A DNA stretch of 34,903 nt from the NCBI GenBank assembly GCA_018662005.1, contig JABJHA010000053.1, positions 1 through 34,903 of the forward strand, in the 5' to 3' direction. A program made the translations under genes and the position numbers. Below the pieces are notes generated by a model that saw only the letters and a program-made list of their open reading frames with translations, did not search any database and was not told the DNA's origin. The stretch is from Rhodospirillaceae bacterium. Its GTDB lineage: Bacteria; Pseudomonadota; Alphaproteobacteria; Rhodospirillales; JABHCV01. The stretch's first letter is position 1. Every line of letters starts with the position of its first letter. Positions 26,003 through 34,127 of the stretch are shown here, in pieces.

Positions 26003-26982
26003 GTAGCAATAAATCCAATAATAAGACCCTGATCAAACAGGTTCTGGATGGCCAGCCGCGTGCCATAGCCCGGATGATGTCAAAGGCCGAAACCGGCTCC
26101 CCTGATGACCGCGCCGCCATGGCTGAAATTTTCACCCATAGCGGTCGCGCCCATATCATTGGGCTAACCGGCGTTCCGGGCAGTGGCAAGTCAACACTGG
26201 TGCGCTCGCTGGCCCTGGAATTCCGGAAAAGCGGCCGCAAGGTCGGTATTATCGCCGTTGATCCCTCCAGCCCGTTTTCAGGTGGCTCGATTCTTGGTGA
26301 CCGGGTGCGGATGCATGATTTGACAGGGGACGAGGGTGTTTTCATTCGTTCCATGGCGACCGGCGGGGCGCTTGGCGGCCTGGCCCGTCCGGCCCTTGAT
26401 ACGGTCGATGTTCTGGATGCCGCCGGCTTCGATCTGGTGCTTATAGAAACCGTCGGTGTTGGCCAGGATGAAGTTGATATCGTAAGCGCCGCCCATAGCG
26501 TTGTCGTTGTTTCAGCCCCCGGGCTGGGCGATGAAATTCAGGCGATCAAGGCCGGTGTTCTGGAAATTGCCGATATTCACGCGGTCTCCAAGTGTGACCG
26601 GGACGATGCTTTACGCACCATTGCCGATCTTCAAGGAATGCTGGCGCTGGGCAGACAGAACAGGGGCTCGAAAATCTGGAAGCCTCCTGTTATCGCGACC
26701 AGTGCCGAGCGGGATACGGGAATTGTTGAACTGGTCGCCTCAATTGACGAGCATTTTGAACATTTGAATGCTTCAGGCGAGATCGAAATTCGCAAACGCC
26801 GGATTGCAGAGATGAGGATTTTAAAATCTGCCGAAGATGTTGTCCGCGAACGTTTGCGTAAACAGCGTGACGGCAAACTTGCCGACCTGCTAGACAAGGC
26901 CATGGACCGAACCCTTGATCCGCACAGTGCGGCCCTTGCATTACTCGACGGCTTTCGCGAAAAAGGAGAAGACCCCAAGTGA
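25999..26982 (+). CDS. meaB: MeaB/ArgK-family GTPase
   Basis: MeaB is a G3E-type GTPase that loads and protects adenosylcobalamin on methylmalonyl-CoA mutase. The 327-residue protein shows GLTGVPGSGKST (P-loop G58-S65), VDPSSPFSGGSILGDRVRM, an ETVGVGQDEVD switch region and the base-recognition motif SKCD (197-200), where NKxD is usual. No mutase gene is in the window, although B12-dependent nrdJ is. It starts at a GTG overlapping the previous stop, and its own stop overlaps the class V aminotransferase start by four bases, indicating translational coupling. Confidence 0.9.
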   Translation: MSSNKSNNKTLIKQVLDGQPRAIARMMSKAETGSPDDRAAMAEIFTHSGRAHIIGLTGVPGSGKSTLVRSLALEFRKSGRKVGIIAVDPSSPFSGGSILGDRVRMHDLTGDEGVFIRSMATGGALGGLARPALDTVDVLDAAGFDLVLIETVGVGQDEVDIVSAAHSVVVVSAPGLGDEIQAIKAGVLEIADIHAVSKCDRDDALRTIADLQGMLALGRQNRGSKIWKPPVIATSAERDTGIVELVASIDEHFEHLNASGEIEIRKRRIAEMRILKSAEDVVRERLRKQRDGKLADLLDKAMDRTLDPHSAALALLDGFREKGEDPK

Positions 26983-28205
26983 CGAACCTCGATCTTGAAT
27001 TTGTTCGCAGCCAGTTTCCGGCATTTTCCCAGGAAAACCTCCGTGGCTGGGGCTTTTTTGAAAATGCCGGTGGCTCCTACGCCTGCGCTCAGGTCATTGA
27101 CCGGCTGAACAGGTATTACCGCGAAACAAAAGTTCAGCCCTACGGCCCATACCCGGCCTCAAAACGGGCGGGCGAGGAAATGGACAGTGGGCGGGCCCGG
27201 ATGGCCGGTTTGCTCAATGCGGACGTCAATGAAATCAGTATCGGTCCTTCGACATCGCAAAACAGCTACGTCATTGCAAATGCCTTACGCGGCGGGCTTG
27301 GTGAGGGCGATGAGATTATCGTCACCAATCAGGACCACGAAGCCAACAGCGGTGTTTGGCGACGGTTGGGGGTGCAAGGTGTCGACGTTCGCGAATGGCA
27401 AGTCAACCCGGTCAGTGGTGAGCTTGATCTGGCGGATTTGGATAAGTTGCTATCGGCGAAGACCCGGTTTGTCACGATGCCCCATTGTTCCAACATCGTC
27501 GGCCAGATTAATGATGTGACGGCGGCGGCGGAAAAAGTCCACGACTCAGGCGCCTTGTTGGTGGTTGACGGTGTTTCCTACGCGCCGCACGGCTTTCCCG
27601 ACTTGGGCAACCTTGGCGCCGATATTTACCTGTTCTCGCTTTACAAGACCTTTGGCCCCCATCAGGGCGTTATTTACGCGCGTGCAGGCATTCAGGATCA
27701 ACTTGAAAACCAGGGCCATTATTTCAATGCGGATTACCCGGAAAAACGCCTGACGCCAGCCGGGCCCGATCATGCCCAAATCGCCGCGACAAACGGTGTC
27801 GCCGATTATTACGAGACCCTCTACGCCCATCATTTTGATGGTCAGGCGAGTCTTGCGGATCAAGCAAAACAGATGAACAGCCTTTTTGCGGCGCACGAGA
27901 AAAAGCTGACCAACCAGTTGCTGGATTTCCTGCGTTCGCGAAATGATTTACGGATTTTAGGACCGGTCAACGGGGAGAGAAAAGTTTCAACAATTGCCGT
28001 GCAGCCCGATCGTTCGGCACAGGAAATTGCCACGGCTCTTGTCGATAAGAAAATCATGGCGGGTTCAGGTGACTTCTACGCGGTGCGCCTGCTCGAGGCT
28101 CTTAACGTGCCGCTGAATCCCGGCGTCTTGCGCCTGTCATTTGTCCATTACACAAGTCAGGCCGAAATCGACCAACTGATAGGGGCGTTGGAGCAAACGC
28201 TTTAA
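26979..28205 (+). CDS. Class V aminotransferase / cysteine-desulfurase-like enzyme
   Basis: The 408-residue PLP enzyme has FENAGGSYACAQVI, GPSTSQNSYVIANAL, the DHEANSGVWRRL segment, VVDGVSYAPHGFPDLGNLGADIYLFS and the PLP lysine K223 in SLYKTFGPHQG. Class V enzymes include cysteine desulfurases, selenocysteine lyases and aminotransferases. The particular reaction is not clear, and no iron-sulfur genes are nearby. The GTG start overlaps the meaB-like stop. The 3' end overlaps the convergent phaC stop by four bases. Confidence 0.9.
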   Translation: MTNLDLEFVRSQFPAFSQENLRGWGFFENAGGSYACAQVIDRLNRYYRETKVQPYGPYPASKRAGEEMDSGRARMAGLLNADVNEISIGPSTSQNSYVIANALRGGLGEGDEIIVTNQDHEANSGVWRRLGVQGVDVREWQVNPVSGELDLADLDKLLSAKTRFVTMPHCSNIVGQINDVTAAAEKVHDSGALLVVDGVSYAPHGFPDLGNLGADIYLFSLYKTFGPHQGVIYARAGIQDQLENQGHYFNADYPEKRLTPAGPDHAQIAATNGVADYYETLYAHHFDGQASLADQAKQMNSLFAAHEKKLTNQLLDFLRSRNDLRILGPVNGERKVSTIAVQPDRSAQEIATALVDKKIMAGSGDFYAVRLLEALNVPLNPGVLRLSFVHYTSQAEIDQLIGALEQTL

Positions 28206-29998
28206 CGAACCCGGACGTAAGACCCAGGCGCATCTTCAAGGGCTTTCAGCTTTCCAGCACCGGGTTTGCGGGCGGCGACATCTTTTTTTCCGGCCTGCTT
28301 TTTTATCCAGTCAGCCCAGTTCGGCCACCACGATCCTTCTGTTCGCTTGGCTGATTTCAACCAGGTTTCCGGGTTCTTTGGGATTTTACTGTAGGTCCAA
28401 TAACCATATTTCCCCTTTGCCGGTGGATTGACGACACCGGCGATGTGGCCCGAACCGGCCAGCACGAAGCGCACCGGACCGCCATAAAGGGCGGTCGCCT
28501 TGTAGGTCGATTTCCAGGGTGCGATATGATCATCACGGGTTGATAGCATGTAGATGGGGATTTTGATTTGCCTGAGGTCGATGGGAACACCAGAAAGTTC
28601 GATGCCTCCGGGCTCGACAAGTTTGTTTTCCAGATACATTTTGCGTAAGTAAAAACTGTGCATGGCCGCGGGCATACGGGTTGAATCCGAATTCCAGTAC
28701 AGCAGGTCAAAGGGGAAGGGGGCCTTTCCGAGCAGGTAATTGTTGACGACGAAGGACCAGATCAAATCATTGTCGCGCATCATGTTAAAGGTACTGGCCA
28801 TTTCCGTACCGTCGAGATAGCCGCGCGCGAACATCATTTCATCAAGATCATCAATTTGTTCCTCGTCGATAAAAATGCCAAGGTCGCCGGGGTCGGTGAA
28901 ATCAACCATGGTGCTTAAGAATGTCGCCGACTTGATCCGCGTGTCCTTGATTTCTGCCATGTAGGCAAGGGTTGCGGCGAGCAGGGTGCCGCCAATGCAG
29001 TAACCGATTGCGTTGCAGTGCTCTTCTCCGGTGGCTTTGTTGATGGCGCCCAGGCTGTCGAGGATTCCCTCCTGCATGTAATCATCGAAGGTCTTTCCGG
29101 CAAAACTTTCATCCGGGTTGACCCAGGATGTGACAAACACCGTATGGCCCTGGTCTGTGGCCCATTTGATCAGGGAATTCTGCGGCCGCAGATCAAGGAT
29201 ATAATATTTATTGATCCATGGGGTGATGATCAAAAGCGGGGTTTTGAAGACTTTCTTGGTGGTTGGTGCGTACTGGATCAATTCGACCAGATCGTTGCGA
29301 TAGATTACCTTTCCCGGTGTGGAGGCGATATTTTCACCAAGTTTGAACGATGCTTCATCGCTCATGGTGATCCGCAACTGGCCTTTGCTCTGTTCCAGAT
29401 CATCGAGCAAATTCTCGATGCCGTTGACAAGGTTTTCTCCGCCGCTTTCAAAGGTCTCGCGGATAACTTCCGGGTTGGTGGCGATGAAATTACTCGGCGA
29501 CAGGGCGTTGACGAACTGGCGGGTGTAAAAATTGACCTTACGGGCGGTCTTGTCGTCCAGTCCCTCAACACCTCCAACAACCGATGTTACCCAGTTGGAG
29601 GTCAGCAGATAGGACTGTTTGATGAAATTGAAAACATCGTTTTCGTTCCAGCTTTCATGACCAAAACGCCGGTCTTCCTGGTCGGGTTGAATATCGACAG
29701 GGCTTTGCCCACCCATCATCCGGTTGCTGCTGGCCGTCCAAAGATTGAGGTATTCCTGCCACAGGGCCAACTGGTTTTCAGCCAATTGGGCGGGGTTGGC
29801 CATCATTTTCGCCGTAAGCTCAATGAAAGCATTGCTCAGGTGGGAACCGGAATTCAGATCCGCGAGGCTGCTTTCAGCCAGTTGTTTGGCAAAAAAATCG
29901 GATATAATGCGTTGAAAACGCATTGAAAGTTCGCCAACAGACTCCGAATTGATAACGCCGTAGGTTTCCGATGCCGCACTGTTTGCTTCTTCGTCCAA
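28202..29998 (-). CDS. phaC: Class I poly(3-hydroxyalkanoate) synthase
   Basis: PhaC polymerises 3-hydroxyacyl-CoA into PHA storage granules. The 598-residue protein has a helical N-terminal domain and an alpha/beta-hydrolase C-terminal domain. The triad can be placed: C334 in GYCIGG, D490 in STRDDHIAPW and H518 in GSGHIAGVVNPP. The Asp-His spacing of 28 equals that of Cupriavidus PhaC (480/508). The start is a TTG, supported by a GGAGG at 30007-30011 eight bases upstream. The first internal ATG (residue 26) would lack this site. No phaA, phaB or phasin is seen nearby. Confidence 0.95.
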   Translation of the reverse strand: MDEEANSAASETYGVINSESVGELSMRFQRIISDFFAKQLAESSLADLNSGSHLSNAFIELTAKMMANPAQLAENQLALWQEYLNLWTASSNRMMGGQSPVDIQPDQEDRRFGHESWNENDVFNFIKQSYLLTSNWVTSVVGGVEGLDDKTARKVNFYTRQFVNALSPSNFIATNPEVIRETFESGGENLVNGIENLLDDLEQSKGQLRITMSDEASFKLGENIASTPGKVIYRNDLVELIQYAPTTKKVFKTPLLIITPWINKYYILDLRPQNSLIKWATDQGHTVFVTSWVNPDESFAGKTFDDYMQEGILDSLGAINKATGEEHCNAIGYCIGGTLLAATLAYMAEIKDTRIKSATFLSTMVDFTDPGDLGIFIDEEQIDDLDEMMFARGYLDGTEMASTFNMMRDNDLIWSFVVNNYLLGKAPFPFDLLYWNSDSTRMPAAMHSFYLRKMYLENKLVEPGGIELSGVPIDLRQIKIPIYMLSTRDDHIAPWKSTYKATALYGGPVRFVLAGSGHIAGVVNPPAKGKYGYWTYSKIPKNPETWLKSAKRTEGSWWPNWADWIKKQAGKKDVAARKPGAGKLKALEDAPGSYVRVR

Positions 29999-30131
29999 AA
30001 CTCAAGCCTCCGGTTAAATTCGCTTAAGTGTATACGTGGCCGCAAGACATTGATAAAAATGCAATAAAGCTATTATAGCGTAAGATACTTTTAATCATAT
30101 CCCGGTATTTTACGGGCTCTGCAAGGAGCAC

Positions 30132-30185
30132 ATGTATTTTTTCGATAAGACCTTAAAAGAGGATTCGAGTGTCGATGAGCAATAA
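30132..30185 (+). CDS. Possible 17-residue leader peptide ahead of the OmpA-family gene
   Basis: ATG at 30132 follows AAGGAG with a short three-base spacer and encodes MYFFDKTLKEDSSVDEQ before a TAA at 30183. It ends 17 bases inside the next gene in another frame. It could couple translation or be a chance frame. The spacing is poor. Confidence 0.25.
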   Translation: MYFFDKTLKEDSSVDEQ

Positions 30186-31305
30186 ACAGCAACGCCCCGT
30201 CCAAGTTGGAGTCAAGGCAGGCTACAGCCGCCCTCTTGTAGCGGGCGCTCTGGTCACCGTGTTAAGCGGCCTTGCCGGTTGCTCTTCCGTGCCCGACGCC
30301 GTCAATCCGGCCGAATGGTACAAAAGCACCGTCGATTTTTTTGCTGGCGAGGATGGCGAAGGCCAGGTCAGTCAAGAAAACCAGGACGCATCGGCTGAAC
30401 AGACACCGATTCCGGGTGAAGATAAGGCGTTTCCTGAATTGTCCACAGTTCCCCAGCGCACCAGTGCGCCGGTACAGGGCGGTCTGGTAGCCGATACCGA
30501 AAAACGCAAATATGCCGAACCCATTGCCCGTCAGGGCGAGGCCACAGAAATGCTTGCAGCCCAGCCACCTGCTGCACCACCTGCGCCGTCTGCCGAACAG
30601 GTATCGACTGCGATGGTGTCTCCGGTCCAGCCTGCACCACCAGCCATGCCTGCGGCTCCGGTTGTTCAAGCTCCTGCTTCCATGCCGGCGGCGCCTGCTG
30701 ATGCCGGTTTTGCCTCGATTGTTCCAAATTCCATCACCCTGACACCACCGCCGTCTGCCCCGGCTATGCCGGCTAATGCCATGGCGTCAATCGATGAAGA
30801 TCCATACGGTACCGTCGTAGTCTCCTCCATGGGTATCGAGATGGCTGCTGCCGCAGCTGCTCCGGCTTCAAACCCTGTTCCTGCCGCGCAACCGGCTATT
30901 GCCCAACCCGTATCCACAAGCCTGAAACGCTCGACGCAAGCCACCGTTGGCGGTGTCAAGGTTGCGACGATCCTGTTTGAAACCGGCTCGTCGGGCCTTA
31001 GTCAGAATGATCGCCGGATTTTGGGTGAAGTGATTCGACTGCATCAGCAACGCGGCGGAACAGTAACCGTCGTCGGCCATGCCTCAAGCCGGACACGCAA
31101 CATGGACCCGGTCAGCCACAAAATGGTTAACTACAGTGTTTCTGTTGACCGTGCCGACAGGATCGCCAAGGAATTGCGTTCCATGGGAATGGCGCCTGAT
31201 ATGATCGTCGTCGACGCGCGCGCCGATAACATGCCGCTTTATTACGAAAGTATGCCATCGGGTGAAGCTGGTAACCGTCGCGCCGAAATTTATTTTCAGA
31301 ACTAA
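30169..31305 (+). CDS. OmpA-family lipoprotein with Pro/Ala-rich linker
   Basis: The 378-residue protein starts with a signal peptide and lipobox (VTVLSGLAGCSS), so it should be anchored in the outer membrane. A long, variable Pro/Ala/Gln-rich linker (about 80-255) follows. The C-terminal OmpA domain (about 265-378) has ATILFETGSSGLSQNDRRIL, VTVVGHASSRTR and SVDRADRIAKELRSMG, which bind peptidoglycan, and ends GNRRAEIYF. It probably tethers the outer membrane to the wall across a long gap. GTG at 30169 has a GAGG ribosome site six bases away, and ATG at 30175 is an alternative. The gene is divergent from phaC, 170 bp away. Confidence 0.9.
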   Translation: MSMSNKQQRPVQVGVKAGYSRPLVAGALVTVLSGLAGCSSVPDAVNPAEWYKSTVDFFAGEDGEGQVSQENQDASAEQTPIPGEDKAFPELSTVPQRTSAPVQGGLVADTEKRKYAEPIARQGEATEMLAAQPPAAPPAPSAEQVSTAMVSPVQPAPPAMPAAPVVQAPASMPAAPADAGFASIVPNSITLTPPPSAPAMPANAMASIDEDPYGTVVVSSMGIEMAAAAAAPASNPVPAAQPAIAQPVSTSLKRSTQATVGGVKVATILFETGSSGLSQNDRRILGEVIRLHQQRGGTVTVVGHASSRTRNMDPVSHKMVNYSVSVDRADRIAKELRSMGMAPDMIVVDARADNMPLYYESMPSGEAGNRRAEIYFQN

Positions 31306-31307
31306 AC

Positions 31308-31587
31308 ACCCCTAGCGGTCTGCATCATCTAAATTGCATCCCTACGATCGCTTTTCCCGTTTCCTCGGCAGGAGGGGGCACGCAGGCGATGCCGAAGCAT
31401 CGTCAAGTGTTGCCGACACCCCGAGGGGACGGGAAAAGCGACCCGGAGGGCGGTGTTGCAAGGCTTCCGGACGTTGTCATGCGCTGCTTGTGGTGGAAAG
31501 CCACCACGGCGCAACGCATTCCTAGCCGGAAACCTTGCAACACCGTCGTAGGGGTGTAATTTAGATGATACAGACCACTTTCGGGGT
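31308..31587 (+). repeat. Large three-way-junction palindromic element
   Basis: The 280 bp between the OmpA-family gene and alaC are almost fully self-complementary. An outer stem pairs 31317-31347 with 31546-31576 (28 Watson-Crick, 2 G-U, 1 mismatch), extended by ACCCC 31308-31312 with GGGGT 31583-31587. Inside, hairpin 1 pairs 31348-31368 with 31421-31441 (19 Watson-Crick, 2 G-U), plus a terminal 8-bp stem with a CGAA loop. Hairpin 2 pairs 31451-31470 with 31526-31545 (one mismatch), plus inner stems ending GTGGTGG-AAAG-CCACCAC. It could be a MITE-like mobile element, a structured RNA or a terminator complex. No open reading frame in it is convincing. Confidence 0.8.
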
Positions 31588-31598
31588 ATATGAGAAAT

Positions 31599-32819
31599 AT
31601 GGAAAAGGATTTTCACCGGATAAGGCGATTGCCGCCTTACGTGTTTGCCGAAGTCAATGCGATGAAGGCAAGGGCGCGGGCAAACGGTGAGGACATCATC
31701 GATTTTGGCATGGGTAATCCGGACCAGCCGACGCCCCAGCACATTGTTGATAAATTGACCGAAACGGTGCAAGACCCGCGCACCCATCGATATTCCAATT
31801 CTCGCGGCATTCCGGGATTGCGAAAAGCCGTTGCCGCCTATTACGAACGCCGCTTCGACGTTTCCATCGATCCGGAATCCGAAACCATCGTCACCCTGGG
31901 GTCGAAAGAGGGACTGGCCAATCTGGCATCCGCCATTACCTCGCCGGGTGATGTTATTCTGGTTCCCAATCCCAGTTATCCGATCCACCCGTTTGGATTT
32001 ATTATCGCCGGGGCTTCTGTGCGAAATGTGCCGGTCACCCCAGATCAGTCATTTATGGAGGCATTAGAGAGGGCGGTTGTTCACAGCGTTCCCAAGCCGA
32101 CGGCGCTGGTTTTGAATTTCCCCAACAATCCGACGGCAGAATTGGTGGACCTGGATTTCTACGCTCAGGTTGTCGATTTTTGTCGCCACCATGAAATCTG
32201 GATTTTATCGGATCTTGCTTACGCCGAAATATATTTTGATACCACCCCGCCGCCGTCGATCCTGCAAGTGCCGGGGGCCAGGGATATCGCTGTCGAATTC
32301 ACATCCATGAGCAAGACGTACAACATGCCCGGCTGGCGCATTGGTTTTTGCAGTGGCAACAAGACTTTGGTAGCGGCGCTGACGCGGATCAAATCCTATC
32401 TTGATTATGGCGCTTTCACACCGGTTCAGGTTGCCGCTACGGCTGCCTTGAACGGTCCGCAGGACTGCGTCGATGAAATCCGCACCCTTTACAAAGAGCG
32501 CCGCGATGTCTTGATCGACGGGCTGGCCGCCGCTGGCTGGGATGTGCCTTCACCGGCCGCAACGATGTTTGCCTGGGCCCCGATCCCGACCGCTTTCCGG
32601 CATTTGGGTTCTATTGAATTTTCAAAGTTGTTGCTTGCCGAAGCCCATGTTGCCGTTGCACCGGGTATTGGTTTTGGCGAACACGGCGATGGTCATGTCC
32701 GTATCGGACTGGTCGAAAACGTTCACCGCACCCGCCAGGCGATCAGGAACATTAAATCGTTCCTGGGAACTTATCAGAATGTTATTGAAAAAGCGGACAA
32801 ACAAGCCGCAACACATTAG
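31599..32819 (+). CDS. alaC: Alanine transaminase, AlaC-like class I/II aminotransferase
   Basis: The 406-residue PLP enzyme resembles E. coli AlaC, which transfers amino groups between glutamate/alanine and pyruvate. It has RRLPPYVFAEVNAMKARARANGEDIIDFGMGNPD, HRYSNSRGIPGLRKAV, TLGSKEGLANL, NPSYPIHPFGFIIAGA, NFPNNPTAELV, the PLP lysine K239 in SMSKTYNMPGWRIGF, and the C-terminal GIGFGEHGDGHVRIGLVEN. The start is uncertain: ATG at 31599 gives the family-like MEKDFHRIRRLPP and is preferred to ATG at 31590, which has only two bases after GGGGT. The palindromic element ends just upstream, so this gene may be expressed from beyond or within it. hom follows after 12 bp. Confidence 0.9.
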   Translation: MEKDFHRIRRLPPYVFAEVNAMKARARANGEDIIDFGMGNPDQPTPQHIVDKLTETVQDPRTHRYSNSRGIPGLRKAVAAYYERRFDVSIDPESETIVTLGSKEGLANLASAITSPGDVILVPNPSYPIHPFGFIIAGASVRNVPVTPDQSFMEALERAVVHSVPKPTALVLNFPNNPTAELVDLDFYAQVVDFCRHHEIWILSDLAYAEIYFDTTPPPSILQVPGARDIAVEFTSMSKTYNMPGWRIGFCSGNKTLVAALTRIKSYLDYGAFTPVQVAATAALNGPQDCVDEIRTLYKERRDVLIDGLAAAGWDVPSPAATMFAWAPIPTAFRHLGSIEFSKLLLAEAHVAVAPGIGFGEHGDGHVRIGLVENVHRTRQAIRNIKSFLGTYQNVIEKADKQAATH

Positions 32820-32831
32820 TGGATGTCATGA

Positions 32832-34127
32832 ATGAGTGAACCTTTGAAAATCGCCGTAGCCGGCTTGGGAACCGTCGGTGCAGGAATTCTTAAACTGCTG
32901 TCCGAACATGGCGACTTGCTGGAAGGCCGTTGTGGCCGAAAGATTCAGGTGACCGCCGTATCTGCCCGTGATCAGGGCAAGGACCGGGGTGTCTCGCTCG
33001 ATGGCCTTGAATTCTATGAAGACGCGGCCCGGATGGCGCGTGAAGCTGATGCCGATGTCATTGTTGAACTGATCGGTGGCGCCGACGGGATCGCCAGGGA
33101 AACCGTCGAGGCGGCGATTGACGCTTCGCGCCATGTGGTGACAGCCAATAAAGCGCTGATTGCCCACCATGGAACGGAACTGGCGCTTAAAGCAGAAACC
33201 GCCGGTGTTAGCCTGGCCTATGAAGCTGCCGTCGCCGGTGGCATTCCGATTATCAAGGCGTTGCGCGAGGGGCTTGTCGCCAATGGCATTCAAAGCATTC
33301 ATGGCATCCTGAACGGAACATGCAATTACATCCTCAGCCGGATGCGTGATGAAGGACTTGAATTCACCGAAGTGCTGGAAGATGCCCAGCGTCTGGGTTA
33401 TGCCGAAGCCGATCCGGAGTTTGATATCGAAGGCGTCGACGCGGCCCACAAACTGGCAATCCTCGCCTCATTGGCCTTTGGCAGGAAAGCCAATTTTGAT
33501 GATGTCCACGTTGAAGGCATCACCCGTATTTCACAAATGGATATCCGCTTTGCCGAAGAGCTTGGTTACCGCGTCAAGCTACTGGGCATCGCTTCGCAAA
33601 GCGATCACGGCATCGAGCAGCGGGTGCATCCGTGTCTGGTTCCTACGGCCGCCCCGATCGCCAGCGTCGAAGGGGTGTTTAACGCTGTCGTCGCCGAAGG
33701 GGATTTTGTCGATACCCTGATGATGGAAGGGCGCGGGGCCGGGGAAGGGCCAACCGCTTCCGCTGTTTGCGCCGATCTTGCCGATATCGCGCGAGGCATA
33801 CTGATACCGGCATTTGGTATTCCCGCCAAAGACCTGAAATCTTCAACGACGGTTTCAATGGATGCCCACAAGGGGGCTTACTACATTCGCCTGATGGTTA
33901 TCGACCGGCCCGGTATTTTTGCCGATGTGGCAACCACGCTGCGTGATAACGAAGTATCTATGGAATCGATCCTGCAACACGGCAGGGGCGCCCCGGGTGA
34001 AGCCGTACCGGTGGTGTTGACATTGCATGAGACAGAGGAAGCCCGTGCCTCCGCCGTCATAGAAACAATTGCCAATCTTGATGGTGTGCTTGAAGCACCG
34101 GTAATGATTCGGATAGAGAATTTATAA
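32832..34127 (+). CDS. hom: Homoserine dehydrogenase
   Basis: Hom reduces aspartate semialdehyde to homoserine, leading to threonine and methionine. The 431-residue protein has the NAD(P)-binding GLGTVGAGILKLL, VTANKALIAHHG, YEAAVAGGIPIIKALREGL, the catalytic-domain GILNGTCNYILSRM and EADPEFDIEGVDAAHKLAIL, and a C-terminal ACT domain (about 350-431), which commonly gives threonine feedback control. It starts 12 bases after alaC and overlaps the glpX-like gene by one base (TAATG), so the three genes form an operon. Confidence 0.97.
   Translation: MSEPLKIAVAGLGTVGAGILKLLSEHGDLLEGRCGRKIQVTAVSARDQGKDRGVSLDGLEFYEDAARMAREADADVIVELIGGADGIARETVEAAIDASRHVVTANKALIAHHGTELALKAETAGVSLAYEAAVAGGIPIIKALREGLVANGIQSIHGILNGTCNYILSRMRDEGLEFTEVLEDAQRLGYAEADPEFDIEGVDAAHKLAILASLAFGRKANFDDVHVEGITRISQMDIRFAEELGYRVKLLGIASQSDHGIEQRVHPCLVPTAAPIASVEGVFNAVVAEGDFVDTLMMEGRGAGEGPTASAVCADLADIARGILIPAFGIPAKDLKSSTTVSMDAHKGAYYIRLMVIDRPGIFADVATTLRDNEVSMESILQHGRGAPGEAVPVVLTLHETEEARASAVIETIANLDGVLEAPVMIRIENL

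Noticed and set aside
31329-31988. Long minus-strand frame over the palindrome and the start of alaC
   Set aside because: It overlaps a well-supported aminotransferase gene and a non-coding palindrome, and the translation resembles no protein family.
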